NCBI GenBank assembly: GCA_011009095.1
Contig: VTPC01090614.1
Location: forward strand, 299,167-363,166
Direction of reading: 5' to 3'
DNA length: 64,000 nt
Origin: Ignelater luminosus
Taxonomy: Eukaryota > Arthropoda > Insecta > Coleoptera > Elateridae
The notes under the pieces were generated by a model. The model was not told the DNA's origin and made no database searches. It saw only the letters and a program-made list of their open reading frames with translations. This document shows positions 10,697 through 20,968 of this stretch, piece by piece (within the stretch, counting starts at the first letter, position 1; every line of letters begins with the position of its first letter). Both the position numbers and the translations under genes were made by a program.

Positions 10697-10857
10697 TGTA
10701 TCGGGGAATTAACACATGAATTAAATTGTAAAAAGAACTTTTATTGACAACAGTAAATTGTATTACCAAATGACATTTTATATTGTTCTGAATTCACCAC
10801 CTGATCAATAAAAATCACCTTAGTCTTTTCCTTTACTGCCAATCCCACAACATTACA
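10697..10857 (-). repeat. Gypsy 5' LTR
   Basis: 161-base direct repeat partner of 7672-7830, with the same ends and an AATAAAA motif. The six substitutions between the two LTRs (about 4%) give a relative age for the insertion, younger than the heavily decayed BEL host. Confidence 0.88.
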
Positions 10858-13800
10858 CCCATATAGATGATACATTAGATACTAGTTTGGTAGCTTGTTC
10901 CTCAACAACTACCTATCGCACGAACCGGACGATTTTCTTGTCTACCGCTGTAGTAAATTGCCTAGACAGATTTGATAGCATTCATAAAACTCGATTACTG
11001 CTAGAATCAGGTTCGTAATCGAATTTTATAACTGTTAGTTGCTGTCAAAAACTACTGTTGCCTGCTACCTGTTACCAAAATACATACGTCGGTCTTAGGT
11101 GTAGGTACTGTATCTCGCTCTGTACATTATGTTGGTCATACCAAAATAATCCTTCACTCTCGCTTTAACTTCTCAGATTGATATAACATGGATTGTTTGG
11201 TAGTAGATAGGATAACAAATGATCTACCTTTACTACCCGTGGATACTAATTTTACAAAACATTTGGAAAATGTAGATCTAGCCAATCTAGCATTGTGGGT
11301 GCTGATATTTATTCTAGATTGTTAAGTAGCGCTAGAATAGTTGGACCATTTCCATCACTCATTGCGCTGCAGACTACTTTGGGTTGTGTAGTCATGTGCT
11401 CTGTTCCTGCATTTTACCCAAATAAATAAAACGCAAGCACTTTGTGCAATAGAACCCATTAAAACCTTTATCTCTAAGTTTTAGGAATTAGAGACATGTC
11501 CATACAGATTTAATAGTTCTGTTTGGAAGCAAATCCTCGCCTTATCTAACCATTCGTACAGTAAGGCAACTTGCTTCTGACGAAAGTAAATCCTATTCAC
11601 TAGCGTCGCAAGCAGTCTCTAACAATTCTTATATAGATGATTTTATTAGATCTATAGAAAATTTACCTCAAGCAAAGAAACTGTAACATGAATTGGTAGG
11701 TATGTTCACGGCTGGGGGTTTTCAAATAGTCAAATGGTGTAGTAATTCCAAAGAATTCTTGGTTGAAATCCCAGTAGAAGATTGTTTAGTACAACCAAAC
11801 TCATTTGATGATAATGCACATAATGTTCTAGGTTTACAGTGGCAACCTTCCATAGACGCATTTTCCTTCAAGGTTAACACCGAAAATAGCTCATGCACAA
11901 AACGTAATAATTTATCTATTATTATAGCGCCTGTAACATTATACGCAAAACTTTTAATCAAGAAGTTATGGTCGCAAAATTTAAATTGGGATAGTACTCC
12001 ACCGTCCAATATAGTAACCGGTTGGACTCGCTTCTGTTCGGAAATCCATTTAGAATCTTTACAAATATCTCGACAGCTCGGTGTTTATGAAGGTGTGTCT
12101 ATTAGTCTTATTAGATTTGCAGATGCATCCGGGCAAGAATATAGAGGAGAGTGCATTTAAAAACCAATACTCATGATAACTCAACAAAGGTATTACTAGT
12201 GTGTGCCAAGTCCAAGCTGGCACCCATTAAAACCGTGTCAATTCTCGGACTGGAACTATGTGCGGCGCTTTTGATGGCAAAACTCTTAAGATTTGTAGTT
12301 GACACATACAGTTTCCGTATTAAAATAGATCAGGTCTGGGCCTTCCCAGACTCCACAGTAGCCCTTAATTGGATTCACGCATCCCCGAATCGATGGAATA
12401 CTTTCGTAGCTAACCGTGTTTCCAAAATTAAAAATTTAATTGATCCGCAAAATTGGTTTCATGTAGAAGGAGAAACGATCCGGCTGATTGTCTCTCTCGA
12501 GGCTTAACACCCTTTACTCTGATTAACCATCAATCATGGCTATCGGGTCCAGATTGGCTTATATCAGATAATCGTTCTTGGCCAATTAGACAGTTTACTC
12601 CAGATAATTCTTCGCAATTAGAGGAGACAACCTGTAGTTTACCCGTGGTTATAACGAACGAAACTGAAAATCCACTTTATAGTCTTATATTGAAATTTTC
12701 TTCTTGGTCTAAATTGTTGAACAGAGTAGCATATGTTCTCCGATTTTTAAAACTTCTACCAAAAAATGATAGGATTAGTGTAACCGATTTAGAAAAGGTT
12801 GAATTTACGCTATTATCCCTTACTCAAAGCGTACATTTTAAAGAAGAGTATTCTTTTTTAAAAAAGGGGTTATACCCTACTTCCATAAAAAATTTATGTC
12901 CATTTATAGTAGACAATTCGATTCGCGTTGGAGGTCGATTTAGAAATGCTAATCTAACCTATCACCAACAACATCCTATCTTGTTACCTAAACGAAATCA
13001 TTTAGTTAGTTTAGTTATAGATTATACTCATCTTAAAAACCTCCATACTGGTTCCGATTTAGTAGTTTCCATTTCGAGACAAAGGTATTGGATGTTAGCC
13101 GCTTGTAGCGTGGTAAAGCAACGCCTACGACAAAGTAACCTGTGTTTCAAAGTTTTTCCAAGGGCAACATACCCTCTTATAGCTGATTTGCCAGCTCTGC
13201 GTGTTGTGCAAGCAAAACCCTTTGTCCATACGGGTATAGATGACTCAGGTCAGTTTTACGTCACCTTTAGTTGTTAAAGGGGCATCAAAACGCACAAGGC
13301 TTCCGATATCTTTCTATAGGCCTTTAATAGGTTTTTAGCTCGCAAGGGACCTTGTAGTATAATTTACTCTGACAATGGCACAAATTTTATTGGAGCCAAG
13401 GCTTCCCTAGATGAAATCTACAAATTTGTGAAATCAAAACGTTACAATGATCTTGTACAGATTGAACTTGCACAACAACGTATTGAATGGAAATTTATTC
13501 TACCTAAAGCCCCTCACATGGGTGGGATTCGGGAATCGCAAAATAAGAGCGTCAAAGCTCATTTACGCAAAGTTGTGGACAACCAAATACTGACCTAAGA
13601 AGAGCTATCAAGGGTCCTTACCCAGGTAGAGGCTCTACTCAACTCGAGTCCCCTGAGTTGGTAAAGTTCAGATCGGAATGATCTGCGCCGTTGACTTCGG
13701 TACATTTTCTAGTAGCTACGCCCTTGAAATCGTTACCTGCAATTGATTTTACCGATCAATCCATTAATAGACTCAGTAGAAAACAATTGCTTGATCAGCT

Positions 13801-14075
13801 AATGCAAAGTTTTTGGAAACGTTGGGATGTCAAATATCTCCACACGCTGCAAGCGAGGCAGAAGTGCAATAATTCGTCATGTCCAGTTAAACCTGGTGTG
13901 GTAGTTTTGCTGGTAGAAGAAAACGTGCTACCTCTGCACTGGCTCTTAGGAATAATAAGGGAAACCTTCCCTGGTAGGAATGGCATAATAAGAGTTGCCT
14001 TAGTTAAAACCAGAAATGGTTTGTATAAAAGGCCAGTTGTGAAACTGTGCTGTCTGCCCCAACCAATAGCTTTTA
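10858..14075 (+). pseudogene. BEL/Pao pol of the rightward element
   Basis: After the Gypsy insertion, the frame continues with the protease region (IFLSTAVVNCLDRFDSIHKT near 10940-10995, then GADIYSRLLSSARIVGPFPS near 11300-11360). Most of RT is deleted, but the catalytic YIDD box is present (11630-11641), followed by SIENLPQAKK, FTAGGFQIVKWCSNSKEF and the Pao-type RNase H (LIRFADASGQEY, ILGLELCAALLMAKLL, FPDSTVALNWI). The integrase zinc-binding block is at 12990-13170, its core near 13330-13590 (IIYSDNGTNFIGA, APHMGG), and the DUF5641-like end at 13691-14075 (LSRKQLLDQLMQSFWKRW). Stops at 12160, 12507, 13277 and several shifts disable it. Confidence 0.88.
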
Positions 14076-14232
14076 TTAGTAAATGCAAATTATTTAGAAT
14101 TAATCTTTTTGTTAGTTAATTTAGTTTGTAAATAGTTTCTGAAATAAATCGGCGGAATCTAGACTTATTGCTTTCCCTCCATGAATCAAAATCTTGTTTT
14201 GGAAATTATTAAATTAATTTCGGCTGGTGGTA

Positions 14233-14323
14233 TGTTAGAGTTTAATACTCAAAATCTTGCTTTTATATTTTGTTGTTCTCAGAGGGCATTAGCGCGCTGC
14301 GTAGATACTCCTTTATTTGACAG
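14233..14323 (+). repeat. Truncated BEL 3' LTR
   Basis: The sequence begins TGTTAGAGTTTAATACTC and matches the LTR at 3561 through AGAGGGCATTAGCGC to TTATTTGACAG, then similarity ends. About 160 bases of LTR are missing. It lies about 160 bases after the end of pol, the expected position. Confidence 0.75.
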
Positions 14324-14795
14324 GCAACAAATGTCGAAAAACATTATATTATTATTATTATGAGTGAGTGAGTTAATGAATGTATTGGTGAGATTATGAA
14401 CTAATTGAGAATACAAATTGCAATAATATCCCGCTTGAAGGATCATTAATGTTTCGTGCGAGTGTTAATAAAAAACTACAATGCATAAAAAAAAAGATGC
14501 CAGGAAGGTGACTCACCATTATTTTCCGTTGGGTTGTAGTCTCGCCTTACTTATCTGCATGTTCTGAGGATTTTGGTATTATTTTGAGGGACAGAGAGAT
14601 GCTAATTTTAGAGAAAAAGGGATACTTTTTTAAATTTTTTGTTAATTTTTTAGGTGTGATAGTTCTATCTTTTTTTTCTCCCGGAAAATGGGAAAAGTCC
14701 ACTTTCTGGCATGGGTTGTGGACATAACAAAAGTAAATGTTTATTTTGGTGGAAGGAGCTAGGCTTTTCTGGGACATCGTTTAAATAAAATAAAG
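14324..14795. other. No gene recognised
   Basis: AT-rich DNA with a short ATT microsatellite just after the truncated LTR and a TGAGTGAG run. A leftward frame at 14547-14777 shows no family motif. Confidence 0.5.
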
Positions 14796-14960
14796 GTACA
14801 TATGGAGACAAGTAGAATTAAGGCAATTTTAGATGTGCCAATATTTGAAAATGTAAAACAATTACAAGCTTTACTATGTACTGTTAGTTATTATGATAAC
14901 TAAAGAAAAACCAACGTTTGCTTTTAAAACAACAATAAGAAACTTATCTTTACTGTTGCC
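14796..14960 (+). pseudogene. Gypsy RT connection-domain scrap
   Basis: The rightward frame reads SRIKAILDVPIFENVKQLQA, then LLCTVSYYDN. This matches the pattern of Gypsy elements just after RT (an alpha helix with a KQLQSFLG-like motif and a YY pair). It is too short to assign further and ends in stops. Confidence 0.5.
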
Positions 14961-15091
14961 TATTAAGAAAACAATTTTCCAAGATACAAGTACTATTATG
15001 TAGTATGCATACCACTTTTCTCTACAGCGACTCTACACTGTTGTCCTGAAAATTAAAATCATTATCTCTGTCATCACTATTATCATTTAAA

Positions 15092-15595
15092 TTAATTATT
15101 AGAACGTTTACTTCGACAAAATTTTCTTTTCTTCCAGTAACGCTGCCTCAGTTGGTTTGTGTGTTCTATGCAATTGGCCCATTGGTTTGCACTAGCATTT
15201 GCTAAGGCACTTCTCCATGCCTGTATTGGATCTGTTAATTTTAACACCAGTATTATAAAGACGTTTTGCTTGATTCCATACCTTCTCAATAGGATTGAAT
15301 ATGCAATAGTATGAAGGCAAGGGTAACACTTCATGACCTGATTTACGAATAATCGCATCCACTCCATAAGTAGGCGTTTGGAAATTGGCTTTACATAACT
15401 TCAACAGAGTATGTTTTGTGTCACTCTCTGAAAATTGGATGTTGTGTTTCATTAACCATGTTTGTCAATCAGTTTCTTCCAGGTTAATACGTTCATCTCC
15501 ATTTCCACTAATCTTTTGGGCAGAGCATGCACGCTCATCTTGCCGTGATCTTCTTACTGTTCCATTGGCAAAAACTCACTCACTCATTGTTTAAA
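15092..15595 (-). pseudogene. Tc1/mariner-like DDE endonuclease fragment
   Basis: Leftward frames give WLMKHNIQFSESDTKHTLLK near 15400-15465, then the diagnostic GHEVLPLPSYYCIFNPIEKV with VWNQAK near 15270-15350. The PIE glutamate in such a block is the last catalytic residue of the DDE_3 (IS630/Tc1/mariner-type) fold. After a frame change near 15240 comes the helical tail with WRSALANASANQWANCIEHT. The N-terminal two thirds are not found, so this is a 3' fragment. No inverted repeats were located. Confidence 0.7.
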
Positions 15596-16320
15596 GCATC
15601 TATGATGTGTATTATATACAAGTAAAAAACCGAACACTAAACATAAGAGAAGTTTAACTACTACATACAAGGGTTTACACCAAAGAATCGTGTCAAAGTT
15701 TTGCTCTGACATCTAGCCGGGAATCACGAAAAGCGTGATTTAAATTTACTGGTCACCATGAAAAGCCGCGATATACATCAGAACTCCCAACCTAAACAGT
15801 CTTACAAGCTAAATTCTTTTCTTTTACTTTTGGTGTATTTTCTGCTGTTAGGATAAGTAACTAAAATTCGAAACAGACTAAGTTTTCAGTGGACAGACTA
15901 ACTATACCATGCAACATTGTCAATTGTGATTAGGAAAGTAAGAGTGTGATATATAAGATTTTGAGATTAGGTGAGCTGAAACGAACATAGAGATATCTAT
16001 TACACTGGTCAACACGTTTTTTTGCTGACTTCTAAACGAGACTTGTTTTTTTACTAATTTTGGTGCGCTGATTCTAAAAATCACATTGGCTTTTACTCAT
16101 CACGTCGAAATTTAGCTCTCTACTATATTCTGATTTTTGAAGAATCACTAAAAGTGACTAAAATGTTGATAACTGCTATACAATAAATAAGGTACAAAAC
16201 CATAACATTTTATTTATTTATATACGTCAATTACATACATCAATAATAACGCTATATTTATTAAGAATTACAGATATTTATAAAACTATAACAATTTAAA
16301 ACATGCGTTTTAGGGAGTAA
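15596..16320. other. No gene; possible 3' flank of repeat-protein copy A
   Basis: AT-rich sequence. The stretch from ACTGGTCAACACG at about 16003 to 16320 lies just beyond the end of the leftward copy A reading frame and may be its 3' untranslated or terminal region. No inverted repeat partner was found on the far side. Confidence 0.4.
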
Positions 16321-17910
16321 ATTTCCGCTTGTAGCACTTTCTCTTGTATTGTTTGTTTTGGCAATCCCTTTGAATATTCCAACAATAGCCGGCCATCATA
16401 TTAGTGTCCTATCGTGCTTGGTACAGATCTTCCATAGTTTTTAAATCGCGATGAAATCTTTCATCCTGCTGATCGCTTACAGCACCTAAATTCTCGGGAA
16501 GTCTGTCAAGGTGACTATTTAGAAAATGAAGCTTTATAGTCATGTTCCAACCTTGGCGGTGGAAATTTTCAAGCATTGTTTCCACGAAATCTTTAGAATT
16601 GCACACTTTTTTGTTTCCAAGAAAATTGTTAGCAACCATCGTGAACGAAGTCCAGGCCTTTTTCTCAATTTCGTTCATAGTGTTGATGAAATTTGGGTCT
16701 CTCATTAAAGTTTTAATTTACGGCCCATCGAAAACTCTGGCTTTAATTTTTTCGTCACTAAGTCGTGGAAATCGTGGAAAACAGTCGCCTTGAAAATCCA
16801 AAGCTTTAACGTATTGCTTCATAAGACCTAGTTTGATGTGGAGAGGTGGAAAAATGGTCTTTTCTCTGTCCACTAATGGTTGACTTATAACATTATTTTC
16901 TCCAACGTGTAAATAAAACACGGGAACTTTGTGTATCCTCTTTGAAATCCAAGTAGAAAATTTACCATTTTAAGATCCACGCAGATGATCCAGTGATGCT
17001 CTGTATATTTTAAAAAATTTAAAACAATTTCAATGTCTTTGTATGTTTCCCTTTAGTGGACTTAATAACCAATAGAAATTGAACCATACACATTCCCATT
17101 GTGTAGCAAGACACACTTGAGACTTCTGCTTCAATTGTCTATAGATAAACGCCACTGATTTGGGTGGTATTGTTTGACTCCCGTTTCACTTAACAAACCT
17201 GGCACATTATCACAATAAACAAACTCACACTCGTGTTTAAAATATTGTGCAAGATCACTTTCCCTGCTACGAGAAAAATTTATCTTCGTGCCTTTCTCCA
17301 GTATGTTTCTTTCATTTAATCTTGAAGCTCTAGCAGTTCCAATGATTCCTAAATCTCTTACCAATTCCGCCTGATTAAAACGTTGAAATCCAGACTTAGA
17401 AATTAGATTTCCACTGTCAAAGTTAACATCCAGGTCTTGCTCCTCAAGAACGTCTAGCATATCCTGATCGTCCTCATTCTCAAGGAGGGAAGTTGCTTAA
17501 AAAACGGCACAGGTATTTCGTGGGAATGAGGCACTGCTCGAATAGCTGAGTAAAGATTTGGATACACAATTTTGTTCTTATTTTTCTTATTATAACCCGA
17601 AACCTGAAGTAAACAAAAATAACAGTCATCGACATGGTTTTTAGGTTCACGCCAGATCATTGAAACGCCAAAAGCTAATTTTTGACATTTTCCCTTGCTC
17701 TACTGCCGTAAATTTTCCACGCACGGTTTACACACTATGAGAAACCCACAACTTGCCTTGATATTCAAGTTTCACGCCAAGATAAGCCAAGTATAACTTC
17801 TTGTCTAAATCACGGATGTTTGTTTTTTTGACTAGGAACAATGACGCTTCTACAAACGTAGCAGAAAGAATCGGCGCTATTGACACATTTTCGAGTAGTA
17901 GAGATTATGT
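16320..17910 (-). pseudogene. Uncharacterised Cys-rich repeat protein, copy A
   Basis: Read leftward, broken frames reconstitute one protein type. From about 17890: DSFCYVCRSVIVPSQ, then IWREPKNHVDDCYFCLLQVS (17600-17655), LVRDLGIIGTARASRLNERN (17300-17370), and VYCDNVPGLL (17200-17230). There follow IKLGLMKQYVKALDFQGDCF at 16780-16840 and the end, FVETMLENFHRQGWNMTIKL, then LHFLNSHLDRLPENLGAVSD, ERFHRDL and YQAR (16410-16610). Copy B at 45.5-47.1 kb shares the same motifs in the same order. Conserved CxxC pairs and the E-R-F-H-x-D-L block suggest a zinc-binding nuclear protein. A DDE-type transposase is possible but only inferred. At least four frame breaks make this copy dead. Confidence 0.7.
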
Positions 17911-18315
17911 ATATATTCTCTTCACTGCGATTGAAATGTGTAGATAGCCAACGAATAAAAATTACATGATCGACTAAGAGCTCACTACTGCCACACGCGC
18001 AACTAACAAATCATTGCTATTTGCTTTTAAGAGAAGAACTTAAGTAGGTATTATGGAGTCAGTTTCATTTTATGCACATTGCGCTAATGGCCTGAAGGTA
18101 TTTGGAAAGTCCTAAATCCTACCAATTCAAGCATTTAAATGTATTAAAGACTTCCAAGAATTTTCAAATGTGCAAAACAAAAATAGAGCACAACCTGAGG
18201 GGGTAGGGAGGACTTGATTTGATATTTGAAATCATCCTGCCAACATTAGTTAAAAACTGGTGTCATATTATAATCAGCTGAAACAAAATTTCAGTTGTAG
18301 GCCTATGTTATCGAA
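17911..18315. other. No gene recognised
   Basis: AT-rich spacer between copy A and the piggyBac element. Nothing with a recognisable motif. Confidence 0.45.
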
Positions 18316-20968
18316 TTAACGCTTCAATGCCTGAATTTATTCTTTTTTATTTTTCTTTGTTATATTTAACTTTTGAAGTACATTTGATATGCCTCTTAAC
18401 ATAACTAGGGTCAATTTTAAAATTAATAATTTTGTTTTTTCAAAAAGGGTCATGTTCACATGATCATGCTAGGCATTAATGAGGACAATTCAGGTTTGGA
18501 TAAAGATAATTCATTAAAAAGGCTATTTCTTTTAACGAAATGATATATTCTAAAGATAATACACAAACAATGAATTGAAACTTATTTGTTTAGTGTATGA
18601 AAGTTTTTGAAACAGGAAATACAAAGTCCCACATTGCATTTTGAACACTGAGTTCGTACTACGCTTTTACGAATAGTCCCTGCACAATTACGTCTGTTGC
18701 ATGGTTCTATAAAGTGTGCTGTTCCGTCAAGGCGAATTTCATTTGAAATCCGGGAATGTATTGTGCTAATTCGAGAAGTAGATGGCTATCCAGTACCCTT
18801 GGTACATTCTTATATCGCATAAGAATAGTTTGCACTGTATGTCTTTTAAATTGTAACTGAGACATGGCTGACCCCGCTGATCGACTCAAAATTTATGCAT
18901 TATGCACAGAAACGTAAATATTGGCCACCACCATCTTTTAGCTCTTATCGAAACTCTGTAAGCGGAAATATTTTGATCCATCCTATCTGCTTCTCCCATA
19001 TATTTATTATAGTTGGTTATTGTGGAAGGCCGCCTAACTGTTATTTTCTTTTTTTGTCGCTGTGAATATCTTTGCACTTGTGTTATAGGTTGAATTCCAA
19101 ACACGGTGGATGCTGCAGAGACTACAGCGTTATCCATCCACTTTACGACAATGATATTATTTTCTTTGTCATACTGAAAATCATATGTACCTTGACTTTG
19201 TTTCTTTAACATTTTACTGTCTATAATTGGGCAATTGCGAAAAATTCGATTTTCGCTCAAGGTACCTGTTCCTTCATATCCGCGCTTTTGCATTTCCACC
19301 AATAAAGAATACTCGTAAACAAATTATCAAAATACAAGTATAACGGTAAATGTTTTATTCTAGCAGGCAAACCGTCCAACATTTGAATCAATGGTGCAGC
19401 ACATTTTCCGAAACTGGCATAAATACTGTTACTGTTCGGGTTTTTTTCTTGATAAATTTCGCAGTTTATCAGGTAACCCTCTGGAGTGTTGAGACACCAT
19501 ACCTTGTATCCAAAACGTATCGGCTTATTCCGAATGCACTGCTTGCACCCATGTCTGCCAAAATATTCGACCATTGATTCATCAAAGTCGATGTGTTGTT
19601 TGGGTTGATATAGTTCAATAAATTTCGTTTGTGACAAGCTCATCAAAGGCCACAGTTTCCGCATTTTGTCAGTATTATTGGGAAATTTGTTATCCGCGCA
19701 ATGTAAAAATCTTGCTGTTGTCAAAAACCTATCACGACGAATAGCATTATAAATAAGATCTTTTCGAAGATCACTTTGCAACTTCCAATGATCACGTTTT
19801 GTTGGAAGAGTATTATACTCGGATAAAATGAGTATTGCTAAAAATATTTTCATTTTATCCAACGTCATATTTGGAAAAGGACAATTGTTAAAAGTTGCAT
19901 AATTTGCTGTTTCTTTTATGACAACATCAAAAACCTCTTGATCGAAAATCATTTCGAAAATATCTAGCGATGATTTTTCACGGAGGTTGGAAAAAGAACA
20001 TTCGGGAAAGGTTTTTTGGCTAATACTGACATATCGTTGCTCCCATACAAGGCCAGATAATTTCTTTCTTTTAGAAACTCCCGAACGCTTTTCTATTTCA
20101 ATAACTTCTGTTTTAATTTCTTCCTCCACGATAGTCTCTGAAACTTCCACGTTTGATGAACATGAAGCTGAAAGAACTACCTCCGCTCCAGCACGTAACC
20201 GATGACCTGACAAATTATCAATAAAACCACCATTGTCTTCTTCACCTGAATTTTCATCGGTTAGAACATTTGAGTCAGGTGGTTCTGTGTAAATTCTACT
20301 AACATTTAGATGTTTTTCCTCCATCATTGCTAACGCTTCGTGCAAAGTTATATCCCTAAACAAATAAACAATAGGTTACGAAATATAGAAACGCTATATA
20401 TTCATACCGTTATGCCTATATCTTAAAAATGAAAAATTCATTTTGTTATGAAAATCGACAAAAAGTTGTATTTTCCAATTCAGAATCCTAAATTCTCAAT
20501 ATAAATTACTAAACTACTGGAAATCTTTTCTTACAAAACCATGAATTCTAATAACGAAACTACAATTCTACTGCCTATATTAGCGTCTAGAATGATCGTT
20601 TAATCATGTCAATATGTAAGAACAATTATACATTATCTTTCTGCACATTTGTGAAAGCCATGCATTGATATATAAAGCCTGAACACTTTTGAAGTATTTT
20701 ATCACACTAAAGACAAAAATATGTGCCTTTTGAATAAAATAAATACACTTACGTAAAACGCACGTCCATTTTGAGGTTAGGTACTATCCACTATAATAAG
20801 ATTAACCAATAACACATCCACAAAACGAAAAATATTCAGAAACTAAATTGTTCTAGAACTATAAACAACTTTTAAGAAGTATAAGTTCTTATATAACATT
20901 TTCAGAAAAGAGCTTAACACGAACATGTGCTTGTCATGTCTATATGAACGTGCACGACGTTAAAGGGT
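18316..20968 (-). mobile_element. piggyBac-type transposon
   Basis: The right end is clear: at 20950-20968 the minus strand reads TTAACCCTTTAACGTCGTGC, TTAA followed by a CCCTTT start as in piggyBac ends. The left end is tentatively at 18316, where TTAACGCTTCAATGCCTG is a degraded version of the same end. The enclosed minus-strand gene is a piggyBac transposase. The left boundary is less certain than the right. Confidence 0.65.
18582..20769 (-). pseudogene. piggyBac transposase with 5' intron, frameshifted
   Basis: Exon 1 is 17 bases (20769-20753, ATGGACGTGCGTTTTAC) followed by GTAAGT. The acceptor TTTGTTTAG ends at 20356, and exon 2 continues in frame as [19 protein letters not shown]. The transposase core follows: [34 protein letters not shown] (first catalytic Asp), [33 protein letters not shown] (second Asp), [20 protein letters not shown] (third Asp). 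The end at 18582-18720 is the Cys-rich domain (CNRRNCAG, CSKCNVGLCISCF). Frameshifts at about 19290 and 18745, and a small deletion near 18885, disrupt it. The intron was inferred from the splice signals and frame continuity. Confidence 0.85.

Larger units (their letters stand above)
7672..10857 (-). mobile_element. Leftward Gypsy LTR retrotransposon, internally deleted, inserted in BEL
   Basis: Direct repeats at 7672-7830 and 10697-10857 begin TGTATCGGGG and end ACTACA or ATTACA, so both have TG...CA ends as LTRs should. They differ by six substitutions and one 2-base indel. Between them, on the minus strand, are a gag fragment, RT, RNase H and integrase in Gypsy order. The interior is only about 2.87 kb because most of gag and all of protease are missing at about 10464. 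Just inside the 5' LTR (right side) is TGGTGACGAGG, a plausible primer-binding site. A clean target duplication is not seen; flanks read TTCA and CCCA. Confidence 0.88.
3561..14323 (+). mobile_element. Rightward BEL/Pao LTR retrotransposon split by nested insertions
   Basis: The element is bounded by matching LTR sequence at 3561 (TGTTAAGAGTTTAATCCTC) and 14233 (TGTTAGAGTTTAATACTC). Gag lies at 6723-7671 and pol at 10858-14075, in the same orientation. Two insertions interrupt it: a TIR DNA element at 4521-6722 and a leftward Gypsy element at 7672-10857. Without these, about 5.4 kb of BEL sequence remains, which is shorter than usual because much of RT is deleted and the right LTR is truncated to about 91 bases. 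It is inactive by stops, frameshifts and deletions. Reading the blocks as one element is an inference from shared orientation, domain order and the paired LTR ends. Confidence 0.75.
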
